A DNA stretch of 39,556 bases from Actinomycetes bacterium (GTDB lineage: Bacteria; Actinomycetota; Acidimicrobiia; Acidimicrobiales; Acidimicrobilacustridaceae): the NCBI GenBank assembly GCA_029782025.1, contig JAKOVR010000001.1, positions 1 to 39,556 on the forward strand, given 5' to 3'. The notes beneath the pieces were generated by a model. That model did not search any database. It was given only the letters and a program-made list of their open reading frames with translations, and was not told the DNA's origin. Both the position numbers and the translations under genes were made by a program. Positions 1 to 8,221 of this stretch are shown in pieces (the first letter of the stretch is position 1; the number at the start of each line of letters is the position of its first letter).

Positions 1-875
1 GGGTCAGCGGCGACGCCGGATGGGCGGCTCCTCCTCCTGATCACAAGGATCGCCCCGCCCACCGTCCCGATCGCGAGCGCGGCCAGCCCGGCCCGCCAGG
101 GTGGGTCGGGCTCGCCGGACGCTCCGTCCGTCAGGAAGGTCCCTTCGATCCCGGTGGCCGCGCCGCAGGCGTTGGAGGCCGCAGCCTGGACGCGGTACCG
201 GACGGCCGGCAGGAGGGACGCCACTCGAACCCGGACGATCTGCGTCCCGGTCGTGTGCCCGTCGACCTCGGTGGCCGGGCCCGGCCAGGAACGGTCGTCG
301 TCCGACCGGAGGCCGAAGCGGACGTTCGTGTGGGCGTCGGGACACCCTCGGAGGTCGATGACAGCGCCGAGGACGGCCGACGACCCGTCGACCGCCGAGG
401 CGTCGACCCGGCTGACGACCGGGGCGCGGGCCGCCGGGTCCGTCGCCGGAGGCGCCGTGCTCGGAGGCGCTGGCGCCGTGGTGAACACGACATCGTCGAT
501 CTGTCCCGTGCTTCCGCAGGTGTCGGTCGCGGTGAGCCGGACGTGGTAGGTCGTCGCCGGGGTGAGTCCGCTCACCCGGACCGACACCGGCGTCGGACCG
601 GTCGGGAAGACCCGCGGCGCGTACACGGTCTCGCCGTAGCGATCGGTCGGCCCGTACAGGAAGGCGGGCAGCTCACCGGACGGGCAGTCGGAGGGGAACA
701 CCGTGCCGTGGAGGACAGCGGAGGTCGGGCCGATGTCGGTGGCGGCGCCCGTGACCGTCGGGGGCGGCCGTGACGCCCCGGCCGGGGACGCGGTGAGCAG
801 GAGGGCCATCGAGACGCCTGCCATCAGGGCGATCGGGCCGCGGCCGGGGTGCCCCGACCGGGTTCCCCGTCTCAC
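1..875 (-). CDS. Secreted protein with two FnIII-like modules and a C-terminal membrane anchor (partial)
   Basis: The reading frame stays open to the window edge, so the last codons and stop are missing. It starts at a GTG whose GTGA overlaps the stop of the upstream cyclophilin gene, which implies translational coupling. Residues 1 to about 33 form a signal peptide (basic start, then a hydrophobic run ending ASPAGA). Two modules of about 100 residues follow. Each has the FnIII hallmark GLTPATTYHVRL or a variant of it, and each has a Cys pair (PSDCPSG with TDTCGS; RGCPDAH with SNACGAA). A Pro/Ala linker joins them. Close to the edge a hydrophobic segment (GLAALAIGTVGGAILVI) is followed by RRRSR, a typical membrane anchor with a cytoplasmic basic tail. 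The role is unknown; surface adhesion or scaffolding is a guess. An in-frame ATG inside the signal peptide is an alternative start. Confidence 0.75.
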   Translation of the reverse strand, partial: MRRGTRSGHPGRGPIALMAGVSMALLLTASPAGASRPPPTVTGAATDIGPTSAVLHGTVFPSDCPSGELPAFLYGPTDRYGETVYAPRVFPTGPTPVSVRVSGLTPATTYHVRLTATDTCGSTGQIDDVVFTTAPAPPSTAPPATDPAARAPVVSRVDASAVDGSSAVLGAVIDLRGCPDAHTNVRFGLRSDDDRSWPGPATEVDGHTTGTQIVRVRVASLLPAVRYRVQAAASNACGAATGIEGTFLTDGASGEPDPPWRAGLAALAIGTVGGAILVIRRRSRPSGVAAD

Positions 876-1561
876 CGGTCCGACTCGGTGATCGTGATCG
901 ACGAGATGGTCGTGTAGTCGCTGGGAGCGCCCGACGGGCTCCCGGTGGCGTTGATGGCGGCGATGGTGGTGTCCATGCCCTCGGTGACCCGACCGAAGAT
1001 GGTGAACCGCGGCGCCAGCCCCTTGTTCTGCACCACGACCATGAAGAGGCTCCCGTTGGTGTTCGCCCCCTGGGTGTTCATGGCCACGACGCCAGGGGCG
1101 TAGGCCGACTTGTCCGAGGGGAGCTCGTCGGGGAACACGTAGCCCGGTCCCTGGCCGGACGGGCTCGGGAGGAGGCCACCCTGGACGACGTAGTCCTTGA
1201 TGACGTGGTCGAAGAAGGACCCGTCGTAGTAGTGGTAGCGGGCCAGGACGACGAAGTTGTTCACGGCCGTCGGCGCCGCCCGCTGATCCAGCGTGATGGT
1301 GAAGTCGCCGCGAGAGGTCGACACCTTCGCCCGGTACACCTTCGAAGGGTCGATGCAGGTCTTCGGTGCCTTCGAGAAGCGTGTCACCGGGGTCGAGGAC
1401 CCGTCGGGGGCGGGGCAGGGAGTGTCGGGCTGGGTCGCCACGGTGAGGGACGGGCCGGTGGTGGCCGCGGACGACCCGCCGCCGGCGCTCCCCCCGCCGC
1501 AGCTGGCGACGGCGGCCGACGCGGCGAAGCCAACGGCGAGGACGACCACGGACCGACGCAC
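872..1561 (-). CDS. Cyclophilin-type peptidyl-prolyl isomerase lipoprotein, active site degenerate
   Basis: This is a 229-residue cyclophilin-fold protein exported as a lipoprotein. From the GTG at 1561 the N-terminus is a signal sequence ending in lipobox VASC (Cys21), then a Gly/Ser/Ala-rich linker. The cyclophilin domain spans about residues 75-225, with recognisable RGDFTITL, NNFVVLA, YYDGSFFDHVIKDYVVQGG and TNGSLFMVV. Compared with human CypA numbering, catalytic Arg55 is His119 here, Phe60 is Tyr, Met61 is Val, Gln111 is Leu and Phe113 is Met. Isomerase activity may therefore be weak or absent, although the fold motifs are intact. The frame is open further upstream, but the added sequence does not look like protein and would run into pstC. 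The gene is divergent from pstC and overlaps the next gene by 4 bases. The fold is secure; the function is uncertain. Confidence 0.85.
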   Translation of the reverse strand: MRRSVVVLAVGFAASAAVASCGGGSAGGGSSAATTGPSLTVATQPDTPCPAPDGSSTPVTRFSKAPKTCIDPSKVYRAKVSTSRGDFTITLDQRAAPTAVNNFVVLARYHYYDGSFFDHVIKDYVVQGGLLPSPSGQGPGYVFPDELPSDKSAYAPGVVAMNTQGANTNGSLFMVVVQNKGLAPRFTIFGRVTEGMDTTIAAINATGSPSGAPSDYTTISSITITESDR

Positions 1562-1736
1562 GGAACGGATGGGAGAGCGGTCTGGAACCACGGATCGGAC
1601 GGTATTGACCCCCGCCGGCGCCGGGCCAGCCCCGACCACGGTTCCGGGCAACATGTTCCCCAGCGGTCGCCGGCGCGACACGCGCCGTTCACCTCCACGC
1701 CCGAGTACCGTCGCCTGGCGGTGCGAGCGTGGCACC
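1562..1736. promoter_or_regulatory. Divergent intergenic region between the cyclophilin gene and pstC
   Basis: This 175-base gap must hold the promoters of both divergent transcription units. A single GTTCACC (1687-1693) lies about 45 bases before pstC and resembles one PHO-box unit, but no second unit sits at 11-base spacing. GTTCC also occurs at 1641 and 1655. I see no convincing -35/-10 pair and no strong hairpin. PhoP control of pstC is plausible from the known biology of pst operons but is not shown by this sequence. Confidence 0.4.
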
Positions 1737-2723
1737 GTGGACGCGGAGACCCCGGTGGCGAGCCCTCCCCGCCGGCCGCGCGTCGTCGTGGACGAACCGG
1801 CCCGCGTCGACCGCGTCTTCGACGCCGTGACCTTCTGGTCGGGCTTCTCCGTCCTGGTCCTGCTCTCGATCGTCGGCCTCTTCCTGCTCACGAGCAGCGG
1901 CGACTCGCTGGGTCAGACCGGCCTCTGGACGTTCCTCACCCGGGTGGAGTGGCGCACCGACGTCCAGCCGGCCCGCATCGGCGTACTGGGTCTGCTCGTC
2001 GGCACCGTGGTCGTCGCCGTGATCGCCGTCGTGCTCGCGGTACCCGTCGGTGTGCTGGCCGCCCTGTTCATCACCGACTACTCGTCGGCCCGCCTCCGTC
2101 GCGTGCTCATCGGGCTGGTCGACCTGCTGGCCGCCATCCCGAGCCTGCTCTTCGGGGTGTGGGGATTCGTGCTGCTCTCGAACCAGATGGTGCCGGTGTC
2201 CCGCTGGATCAGCGACCACTTCGGCTGGATCCCGTTCCTCGCCACGGAGCCCAACCGGGACCTGACCGGGTCGATGTTCATCGCCGGCGTCGTCGTCGGG
2301 ATCATGGTCCTGCCCATCATCACCTCCGTCGCCCGGGAGGTCTTCTCCCAGGCGCCGCCAGGGGAGAAGGAAGCGGCCCTGGCGCTCGGCAGCACCCGCT
2401 GGGGAATGATCCGCACCGTCGTGCTCCCCTACGGGAAGGGTGGGATCGTCGGCGGCACCATGCTGGCGTTGGGGAGGGCGCTGGGGGAGACGATCGCCGT
2501 GGCGCTGCTGCTCCCGCAGGTCCCGCTCGTGTCCAAGAACATCCTCGAGTACGGCGGCGCCACCGTGTCGGGCTTCATCGCCACCCACTCCGGCGGCGAT
2601 CCCTTCACCGTGTCGGGTCTGATGGCGGCCGGGCTCGTGCTCTTCATCATCACGCTCGGGACGAACATGATGGCGTCCGTCGTCGTGAGCCGGAGCCGGT
2701 CCGGCGTCGGGGTGGAGCTCTGA
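1737..2723 (+). CDS. pstC: Phosphate ABC transporter permease PstC
   Basis: This is an inner-membrane permease of the high-affinity phosphate importer. It is 328 residues from the GTG at 1737, which gives a short basic N-terminus before the first membrane segment (near VTFWSGFSVLVLLSIVGLF). Further segments include LGLLVGTVVVAVIAVVLAVP and MFIAGVVVGIMVLPIITSV. The ABC-permease coupling loop is clear: EAALALGSTRWGMIRTVVLP, with the conserved EAA...G pattern. The PstC/PstA signature GRALGETIAVA follows. The gene is first in a tightly packed run: its TGA overlaps the pstA ATG (TGATG). The alternative in-frame GTG at 1755 would remove six residues. Length and motifs are ordinary for the family. 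Confidence 0.95.
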   Translation: MDAETPVASPPRRPRVVVDEPARVDRVFDAVTFWSGFSVLVLLSIVGLFLLTSSGDSLGQTGLWTFLTRVEWRTDVQPARIGVLGLLVGTVVVAVIAVVLAVPVGVLAALFITDYSSARLRRVLIGLVDLLAAIPSLLFGVWGFVLLSNQMVPVSRWISDHFGWIPFLATEPNRDLTGSMFIAGVVVGIMVLPIITSVAREVFSQAPPGEKEAALALGSTRWGMIRTVVLPYGKGGIVGGTMLALGRALGETIAVALLLPQVPLVSKNILEYGGATVSGFIATHSGGDPFTVSGLMAAGLVLFIITLGTNMMASVVVSRSRSGVGVEL

Positions 2724-3919
2724 TGGCCACCCAGCTGCGGGTCGAGCCGCGTGCATCCGGGCCCGACAGGCGGCCGCAGGGCGACGACCAACGCCAGCGG
2801 CCGCGGTCACGGACCCCGCGCCGACCCCGCGAGCTGACATCGACCGACCTCATCACGATGGCTGGCGCCGCCGGGACGGCGCTGTGCCTCAACTGGCTCG
2901 TCTTCGGTCGCCTCGGCGACGGCCAGGGGTGGTTCGCCCTCCTGGTGTCGACCTACCTGACCTTCCTCGCCTGCTTCTTCATCGCCACCGCCGACCGTTA
3001 CGGCCGACTGGTCGCCACCGACCGCACGATCACCGTCGTGGTCGTCAGCGCCGGGGGCGTGGTCCTGGCCGCCCTGGCCTCGCTCGTCATCTTCATCCTC
3101 GTCCTCGGCCTGAAGGCCCTCCGCCCCGGCTTCTTCACCTCTGATCAGACCGGGATCACCCCGCTCTTGCCTTCCACCGAGGGGGGCGGGAGCCACGCCG
3201 TGGTCGGGACGCTCGAACAGACCGCCCTGTCGCTGGTGCTGTCGTTGCCCTTGAGCCTCGGCGCCGCCGTCTTCCTCAACGAGTCCCGGAGCCGGTGGCG
3301 CCGCCCCGTGCGGATCTTCGTCGACGCCATGAGCGGCCTGCCGTCGATCGTGTGCGGCCTGTTCATCTTCGCCGTGTTCATCCAACCCCACGCCAAGGAC
3401 GCCGCCATCTTCGGCTTCAACGGGTTGATGGCCAGCCTGTCCCTGTCGCTCATCATGATCCCGACGATCACGCGCACCGTGGAGGTCGTCCTCCGTCTCG
3501 TGCCCGACGGGCTACGGGAGGCCAGCCTCGCCCTCGGTGCGTCGCGCGCCCGGACGGTGTGGTCCGTCGTCTTCCCCACGGCCCGAACGGGCATGACGAC
3601 CGCCATCGTGCTGGGCATCGCCCGCTGCGTCGGCGAGACGGCGCCGCTGATCTACACCGCCTTCGGCTACGACCTGATGAACGCCAACCCGTTCAACGGG
3701 TCCCAGGAGGCCCTGCCCCTCTTCGTCTTCCGGAACGTGCAGAAGCCGGATCAGACCGCCATCGAGCGCGGGTTCGCCGGCGCGCTGGTGCTGATGGTGA
3801 TCGTGCTCGCTCTCTTCGCCTTGGCCCGCTACCTCGGCCGCGATCGCACCCGCCGGGCGGCGCCGTCGCGCCGGTGGCGGCCCCGTGCCCCCCGCCCGAC
3901 CCAGGAGGTCCGCCCGTGA
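2723..3919 (+). CDS. pstA: Phosphate ABC transporter permease PstA
   Basis: This is the second permease subunit, 398 residues. The ATG overlaps the pstC stop. A basic, Arg/Gln-rich cytoplasmic tail of about 40 residues precedes two N-terminal membrane segments (around LCLNWLVFG and [18 protein letters not shown]), so the N-terminus is longer than in E. coli PstA. The core permease follows: [41 protein letters not shown], the coupling loop [20 protein letters not shown], and [18 protein letters not shown]. The C-terminus is Arg/Pro-rich. Its stop overlaps the pstB start (GTGA). It should pair with PstC to form the channel and receive phosphate from a PstS protein. The assignment is firm. Confidence 0.95.
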   Translation: MATQLRVEPRASGPDRRPQGDDQRQRPRSRTPRRPRELTSTDLITMAGAAGTALCLNWLVFGRLGDGQGWFALLVSTYLTFLACFFIATADRYGRLVATDRTITVVVVSAGGVVLAALASLVIFILVLGLKALRPGFFTSDQTGITPLLPSTEGGGSHAVVGTLEQTALSLVLSLPLSLGAAVFLNESRSRWRRPVRIFVDAMSGLPSIVCGLFIFAVFIQPHAKDAAIFGFNGLMASLSLSLIMIPTITRTVEVVLRLVPDGLREASLALGASRARTVWSVVFPTARTGMTTAIVLGIARCVGETAPLIYTAFGYDLMNANPFNGSQEALPLFVFRNVQKPDQTAIERGFAGALVLMVIVLALFALARYLGRDRTRRAAPSRRWRPRAPRPTQEVRP

Positions 3920-4779
3920 CGACCATCACCGTCGACCGTGCCCGCAGCAACGGCACCCATCCGTCCCCCACGCCGCGGTTGGTCGAGCTGATCGGCGGTC
4001 CGCCGCCGGGCGCGGCTGCGATCGAGGCCCGGGGCGCTTGCGCCTGGTTCGGCGACCGCCTGGTGCTCGAGTCCGTCGACCTGCTCATGCCGGCCGGGCA
4101 GGTCACGGCCCTGATCGGCCCGTCGGGATGCGGGAAGTCGACGTTCCTGCGCCTCCTCAACCGGATGCACGAACTCGTGCCCGGCGCTGCGCTCGACGGC
4201 GAGGTGCTGCTCGACGGGGAGGACGTCTACCGCCACGGTCGGCGGGCCCAGGAGGTGCGCACCCGCATCGGCATGGTCTTCCAGAAGCCGAACCCGTTCC
4301 CGGCCATGAGCATCCGCGACAACGTCCTGTCGGGCCTCAAGCTGGCCCAGATCAAGTGCCACGACAAGGACGGTCTCGTCGAGCAGTCCCTCGAACGGGC
4401 CGGTCTCTGGAAGGAGGTGCGAGACCGGTTGCACCAGCCCGGCGGGGCCCTGTCGGGCGGCCAGCAGCAGCGGCTCTGCATCGCCCGGTCGCTGGCGGTG
4501 CACCCGAACGTGCTCCTGATGGACGAGCCGTGCTCGGCTCTCGACCCGACCTCGACCCGGCGGATCGAGGAGACCATCGGCGAGCTCCGCCACCAGGTCA
4601 CCATCGTCATCGTGACCCACAACATGCAGCAGGCCCAGCGCGTGAGCGATCACTGCGCCTTCTTCCTGGCCGAGGAGAACGAGCCCGGGCGGGTCATCGA
4701 GCATGCGACCACCACGAAGATGTTCTCGACGCCCGACGATCGGCGGACGCTGAACTACGTCGAGGGACGGTTCGGGTGA
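3916..4779 (+). CDS. pstB: Phosphate ABC transporter ATP-binding protein PstB
   Basis: This is the cytoplasmic ATPase of the phosphate importer, 287 residues. All nucleotide-binding motifs are present: Walker [10 protein letters not shown] (about residues 68-76), Q-loop [11 protein letters not shown], the ABC signature LSGGQQQR, Walker [14 protein letters not shown], and the switch His in [13 protein letters not shown] and the C-terminal YVEGRFG are typical of PstB rather than of other ABC ATPases. About 34 extra residues precede the domain, so the start could lie slightly inside. The chosen GTG overlaps the pstA stop by four bases, and the stop overlaps the next start in the same way. That supports one polycistronic message for pstCAB and the following pstS. 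Confidence 0.95.
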   Translation: MTTITVDRARSNGTHPSPTPRLVELIGGPPPGAAAIEARGACAWFGDRLVLESVDLLMPAGQVTALIGPSGCGKSTFLRLLNRMHELVPGAALDGEVLLDGEDVYRHGRRAQEVRTRIGMVFQKPNPFPAMSIRDNVLSGLKLAQIKCHDKDGLVEQSLERAGLWKEVRDRLHQPGGALSGGQQQRLCIARSLAVHPNVLLMDEPCSALDPTSTRRIEETIGELRHQVTIVIVTHNMQQAQRVSDHCAFFLAEENEPGRVIEHATTTKMFSTPDDRRTLNYVEGRFG

Positions 4780-6452
4780 GCGCCCGTCACCGCCTCGCCC
4801 GGGCGGTCGCATCGCTCACCGCCCTCCTCGTGATCGCCGCGCCGGCACTCGTCGCCGCCGCGACGCCGGCTTCGGCGGCCCCGGCCCGCATCAACGGGTC
4901 CGGTTCCTCCTACGTCGGGTTGGCGATGCAGCTGTGGGTGTCGGAGGGGCAGGTCCAGGGCCTCCCCGTCAACTACCTCTCGACCAGCTCGCCCCAGGGC
5001 CTGCAGCAGTTCGCGTCCTCGACCGTCGACTTCGCCGGCACCGAGGCCGAGTTCAGCGCCCTCGGTGTGGCCGGCGGGGAGGGCGAGCGGGGCTACCAGT
5101 ACGTGCCCGACGTCGCCGGCGCGGTGGCCGTCATGTACAACGTCAAGGACAAGGCCGGCAACAAGGTCGACACGCTGCGTTTGTCCCGGCGCACCATCGC
5201 CCGGATCTTCATGGGCGACATCGCCAAGTGGAGCGACGACGCGATCACCGCCGACAACGGCGGGCTCCAGCTCCCCGACCAGCCCATCACCGTCGTGTAC
5301 CGGGCCGGTCAGTCGGGCACGACCGGGCTCTTCTACGACTTCGTCCAGAAGACGGCCCCGGAGATCTTCGGCCCGTGGGCGGCCCGGAACCAGCTGCCGA
5401 CCGGCGCCCGCATCATCACCCTCGACGGAGCGCCCGGGTTCGCGCCCAACACCCGGGCCTACAACGGCTCGGACCAGATCGCCCAGGGCATCGCCGGCTC
5501 CAATGGTCTGTGGTCGATCGGGTACGACGAGTTCGGCTACGCCAAGACCTACAAGGTGTCGTCGGCCTGGGTGCAGAACCAGGCCGGCCAGTGGGTCAAG
5601 CCCTACGCCGCCAACATCACGGCGGCCTTGACCAAGGCCCGCCTCGCCCAGGACCTCAGCCAGGACCTGACCGACGTCTACACCAATCCCGATCCGCTGA
5701 CCTACCCCATCTCCGCCTACAGCTACATCGTCACGCAATGCGCACCCGACCCGGCCCGGCCGACCTGCAAGGGCAAGTACACGAACCCGGGCGTGGCCGA
5801 GACGCTCACCAAGTGGCTGCGGTACATCGCCTGCGAAGGGCAGGTGAACATGGCCAAGATCGGCTACGCGCCCTTGCCGACCAACCTCTCGCAGGAAGTC
5901 GCCAATGCCATCGGGCGCATGAACGGCGTCGCTCCCGAGCAACTCAACGCCCAGAACTGCGCCAACCCGAGGTTCACCGGCGGCGGCATCGACCCGCCTC
6001 CGACCGCTCCCCCGATCCGGGGTGGCGGTGGTGGCACGGGGTCCGGCGGGGGCACTGGCGGCACGAAGAAGCCGACCGGGGCGGCCGCGGGAACGTCGGG
6101 CGCCGTCGGCTCCGCGAGCGGCACCGCCAGCGCCACCGGCGCCGGGGCGGCGACGGCGGCCGAGGGGAGCACCCCGGAGGCCGGGACAGGGGGTGAGCTC
6201 GCCGCCACCGACGAGACGCTGCCCGGCGACGGGAGCGGCACGGCCGAGGGCGCCGGCTCCGTGGCCGGGGCGGGGACGCCCGCGGCAGCGCGGTCGGCCG
6301 GCGGCAGCGCGGTGTGGCGGGATCCCGAGCCGGTGGCCTACGACCGCCCGGGACCGGCACCGCTGACGGGGGCCGCGGTGGTGGTGCTCGTCGCCCTGAT
6401 GGTCGGGCCCACCGCGTTCGGCGCGATCCGGTCCCGCCGAACCGCCCGGTGA
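4776..6452 (+). CDS. pstS: PstS-type phosphate-binding protein with C-terminal membrane anchor
   Basis: This is a 558-residue extracellular solute-binding protein, probably for phosphate, translated from a GTG overlapping the pstB stop. The signal peptide ends near ATPASA (residue about 35). The binding fold follows: [45 protein letters not shown] and [11 protein letters not shown]...[20 protein letters not shown], which are standard PstS landmarks. After about residue 405 comes a Gly/Thr/Ala-rich spacer of about 115 residues, then a membrane segment (about 528-548) and RSRRTAR. It is therefore anchored by a C-terminal helix instead of a lipid. Its position after pstCAB, instead of before, is unusual. 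The fold is secure; phosphate specificity is inferred from the operon. Confidence 0.9.
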   Translation: MSARHRLARAVASLTALLVIAAPALVAAATPASAAPARINGSGSSYVGLAMQLWVSEGQVQGLPVNYLSTSSPQGLQQFASSTVDFAGTEAEFSALGVAGGEGERGYQYVPDVAGAVAVMYNVKDKAGNKVDTLRLSRRTIARIFMGDIAKWSDDAITADNGGLQLPDQPITVVYRAGQSGTTGLFYDFVQKTAPEIFGPWAARNQLPTGARIITLDGAPGFAPNTRAYNGSDQIAQGIAGSNGLWSIGYDEFGYAKTYKVSSAWVQNQAGQWVKPYAANITAALTKARLAQDLSQDLTDVYTNPDPLTYPISAYSYIVTQCAPDPARPTCKGKYTNPGVAETLTKWLRYIACEGQVNMAKIGYAPLPTNLSQEVANAIGRMNGVAPEQLNAQNCANPRFTGGGIDPPPTAPPIRGGGGGTGSGGGTGGTKKPTGAAAGTSGAVGSASGTASATGAGAATAAEGSTPEAGTGGELAATDETLPGDGSGTAEGAGSVAGAGTPAAARSAGGSAVWRDPEPVAYDRPGPAPLTGAAVVVLVALMVGPTAFGAIRSRRTAR

Positions 6453-6589
6453 CCGGGGTGCACGACGCCGAGCCTTGCCCCGGCGTTCCATGTCACCCCG
6501 GGATGTCTTCCTCCCCTGTTGGACTGCGCTTCACCTCGATGTCGCTTCGGGCCGAGAGCCAGTTCACGTCGGGATGAGAGAAAGGGAAC

Positions 6590-6620
6590 CGTTGGATCGG
6601 GTCCGTGGCACGGTCCAACG
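6590..6620 (+). other. Hairpin in the leader of the second pstS-like gene
   Basis: CGTTGGA (6590-6596) pairs with TCCAACG (6614-6620), and inside it CCGT (6603-6606) pairs with ACGG (6610-6613). It lies about 80 bases upstream of the GTG at 6700 and has no trailing T-run, so it is more likely a leader structure than a terminator. The rest of the 247-base gap (6453-6699) shows no open frame I trust. A single GTTCACGTCGG at about 6562 vaguely recalls a PHO unit. Confidence 0.4.
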
Positions 6621-6699
6621 CACCGAACCACCTCCGCCACGACACGCGGTGACCGCCGACTCCCCGGTCGCCACCGCCAACCGAAAGGACCCAACAGAC

Positions 6700-8031
6700 G
6701 TGAAGAGTTCCCTCCTCAAGCGGGGCGTCCGGGCCAGTGCGTGCCTCGGCCTCGCCTCCGGCTTCGCCGCCACGGCGGCGCTGACGACCGCGCCGGCGGC
6801 GCACGCCGTCGTGCCGGCCGGTCAGGTGGTCATCTCCGCCGGTGGTTCGGACACCACCGAGAAGGTCATGACCGCCATCCTCACCGGTACCACCACCGTG
6901 TCGGGCACCACCGTCAACCTCTACAACATCCCGTCCCAACCGGGCATCACCGGTCCGGCCACCTACACCGTGCCCGGTGACGCGACCGGCTGCGTCCAGG
7001 ATGTCGGGTGGAAGGCGAGCCTCGGTGCCGGCGAGGCGCCCCCGGCGTTCCAGGTGGCTCCCAACGGGTCCAGCGCCGGCCGCAACTACCTGGCCACCGA
7101 GCAGACAGCGGCCGCCGGGCAGCAGGGCTGCATCGACGTCGCCCGCTCGTCGGGCACCCCCCGCACCTCGACCACCGGCGACAAGCTGACCTTCGAGTAC
7201 TACGCCTTCGCCATGGATGCCGTGAGCTGGGGCAGCCCGAGCCTCTCGGCTCCGTCCACGATGACCAAGCAGCAGCTGAAGGACATCTACGCCTGCAACA
7301 TCACCGACTGGGGCCAGCTGCCCGGCGGTGGGTCGGGCCCGATCCAGCGGTACCTGCCCCAGTCGGGATCCGGCACCCGCGCCTTCTTCATCTCGGACAT
7401 GCTCGACAACATCAGCATCCCGGCGTCGGCGGCCAACTGCCCCGCCATCCCCACCACCACCGACACCGGTGGGGTGATCGAGGAGAACAGCGGCAACGCG
7501 ATCCGGGCCAACGATTACCAGTCCGCGATCCTGCCCTACTCGGCCGGCCAGTGGGTGTTCCAGGCCAACAACAAGGTCAACCCCACCATCGACCTCCGCA
7601 ACGGCACCAAGCTCGGCGGCATCACCGACACCGTGTTCCCCACTGCCGCCACCCTCAACGGCAACCCCGTGGCCTGGAGCCCGTCCGACAGCGCCTTCCA
7701 GCTCAACACCGGTCCGTCGGCCAGCAACGTCGTCAACGAGGGCAACGTCAAGGCCGTGAGCGCCAGCATCGCCTACCCCGGGATCCGCTACGTCTACAAC
7801 GTCGTTGACACCGCTTCGCCCAGCTACACCCAGGCGGTGGGCGTCGTCGGCTTCAACAACGTCGGTGGCGGCACCAAGAGCTCGCTCTGCAGCAACGGCA
7901 AGCTCAGCCCGATCCTCAGCTTCGGTTTCGGCCCGCTGTCGACGTCCGGCAACCCGACCCAGCAGGGCAGCGGTGGCGGCGCCACCAACGTGGCCGGCTC
8001 CACCTGCCGCCAGCTGAAGGTGCTCTCGTAA
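6700..8031 (+). CDS. Secreted PstS-like solute-binding protein
   Basis: This is a 443-residue exported protein of the PstS-like periplasmic-binding fold (PBP_like family). The GTG at 6700 is preceded by GAAAGGA (6682-6688). The signal peptide ends APAAHA (about residue 36), with no lipobox and no C-terminal anchor, so it should be secreted or held by other wall proteins. Landmarks are ISAGGSDTTEKVM near the N-terminus, ARSSGTPR, a lobe with LSAPSTMTKQQLKDIYACNITDW (matching the PstS 'IF.G.I..W' helix), and SGSGTRAFF, the anion-binding loop typical of phosphate-binding proteins. C-terminal Cys pairs probably form disulfides. It is the second of three PstS-type folds in this window. The ligand is not proven; phosphate or another oxyanion is likely. 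Confidence 0.85.
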   Translation: MKSSLLKRGVRASACLGLASGFAATAALTTAPAAHAVVPAGQVVISAGGSDTTEKVMTAILTGTTTVSGTTVNLYNIPSQPGITGPATYTVPGDATGCVQDVGWKASLGAGEAPPAFQVAPNGSSAGRNYLATEQTAAAGQQGCIDVARSSGTPRTSTTGDKLTFEYYAFAMDAVSWGSPSLSAPSTMTKQQLKDIYACNITDWGQLPGGGSGPIQRYLPQSGSGTRAFFISDMLDNISIPASAANCPAIPTTTDTGGVIEENSGNAIRANDYQSAILPYSAGQWVFQANNKVNPTIDLRNGTKLGGITDTVFPTAATLNGNPVAWSPSDSAFQLNTGPSASNVVNEGNVKAVSASIAYPGIRYVYNVVDTASPSYTQAVGVVGFNNVGGGTKSSLCSNGKLSPILSFGFGPLSTSGNPTQQGSGGGATNVAGSTCRQLKVLS

Positions 8032-8078
8032 GCACCCCGAGTGTCGCCGGTCCTCATTCGAGGCCCGGAGGCAAGCCG

Positions 8079-8118
8079 TTGGTGTGGGAGCCGGTTTGGA
8101 CCCCCGCTCCCACACCAA
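8079..8118 (+). terminator. Perfect 13-bp inverted repeat downstream of the PstS-like gene
   Basis: TTGGTGTGGGAGC (8079-8091) and GCTCCCACACCAA (8106-8118) are exact reverse complements separated by 14 bases. The hairpin lies about 50 bases after the stop at 8031. There is no T-tract, so it could be a Rho-independent-like terminator of the high-GC type, an attenuator or an mRNA 3' stabiliser. Confidence 0.55.
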
Positions 8119-8126
8119 CAGCACTC

Positions 8127-8160
8127 GCTTCAGCTCCCAGTATCGCGCCGGGAGCGAAGC
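8127..8160 (+). other. Second intergenic hairpin with a single-base bulge
   Basis: GCTTC-A-GCTCCC (8127-8138) pairs with GGGAGCGAAGC (8150-8160), leaving A8132 bulged and an 11-base loop. It follows directly on the 13-bp hairpin, so the leader of the next gene can hold two stem-loops in tandem. Between it and the GTG at 8222 the run CTTCACTCGCA, GTTCCCCTCTC, GCTTCAAAGGA is loosely periodic at 11 bases, but it overlaps the ribosome-binding site and I do not call it a PHO box. Confidence 0.4.
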
Positions 8161-8221
8161 GGGACCCCACCAACCCGAACCCTTCACTCGCAGTTCCCCT
8201 CTCGCTTCAAAGGAGCACCCT

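Noticed and set aside
1687..1698. A PHO box before pstC
   Set aside because: Only one GTTCACC unit is visible and no partner lies at 11-base spacing.
1562..1891. An extended N-terminus for the cyclophilin gene reaching 1891
   Set aside because: It would overlap pstC and add 110 Arg/Ser/Thr residues ahead of the signal sequence; the lipobox fits a start at 1561.
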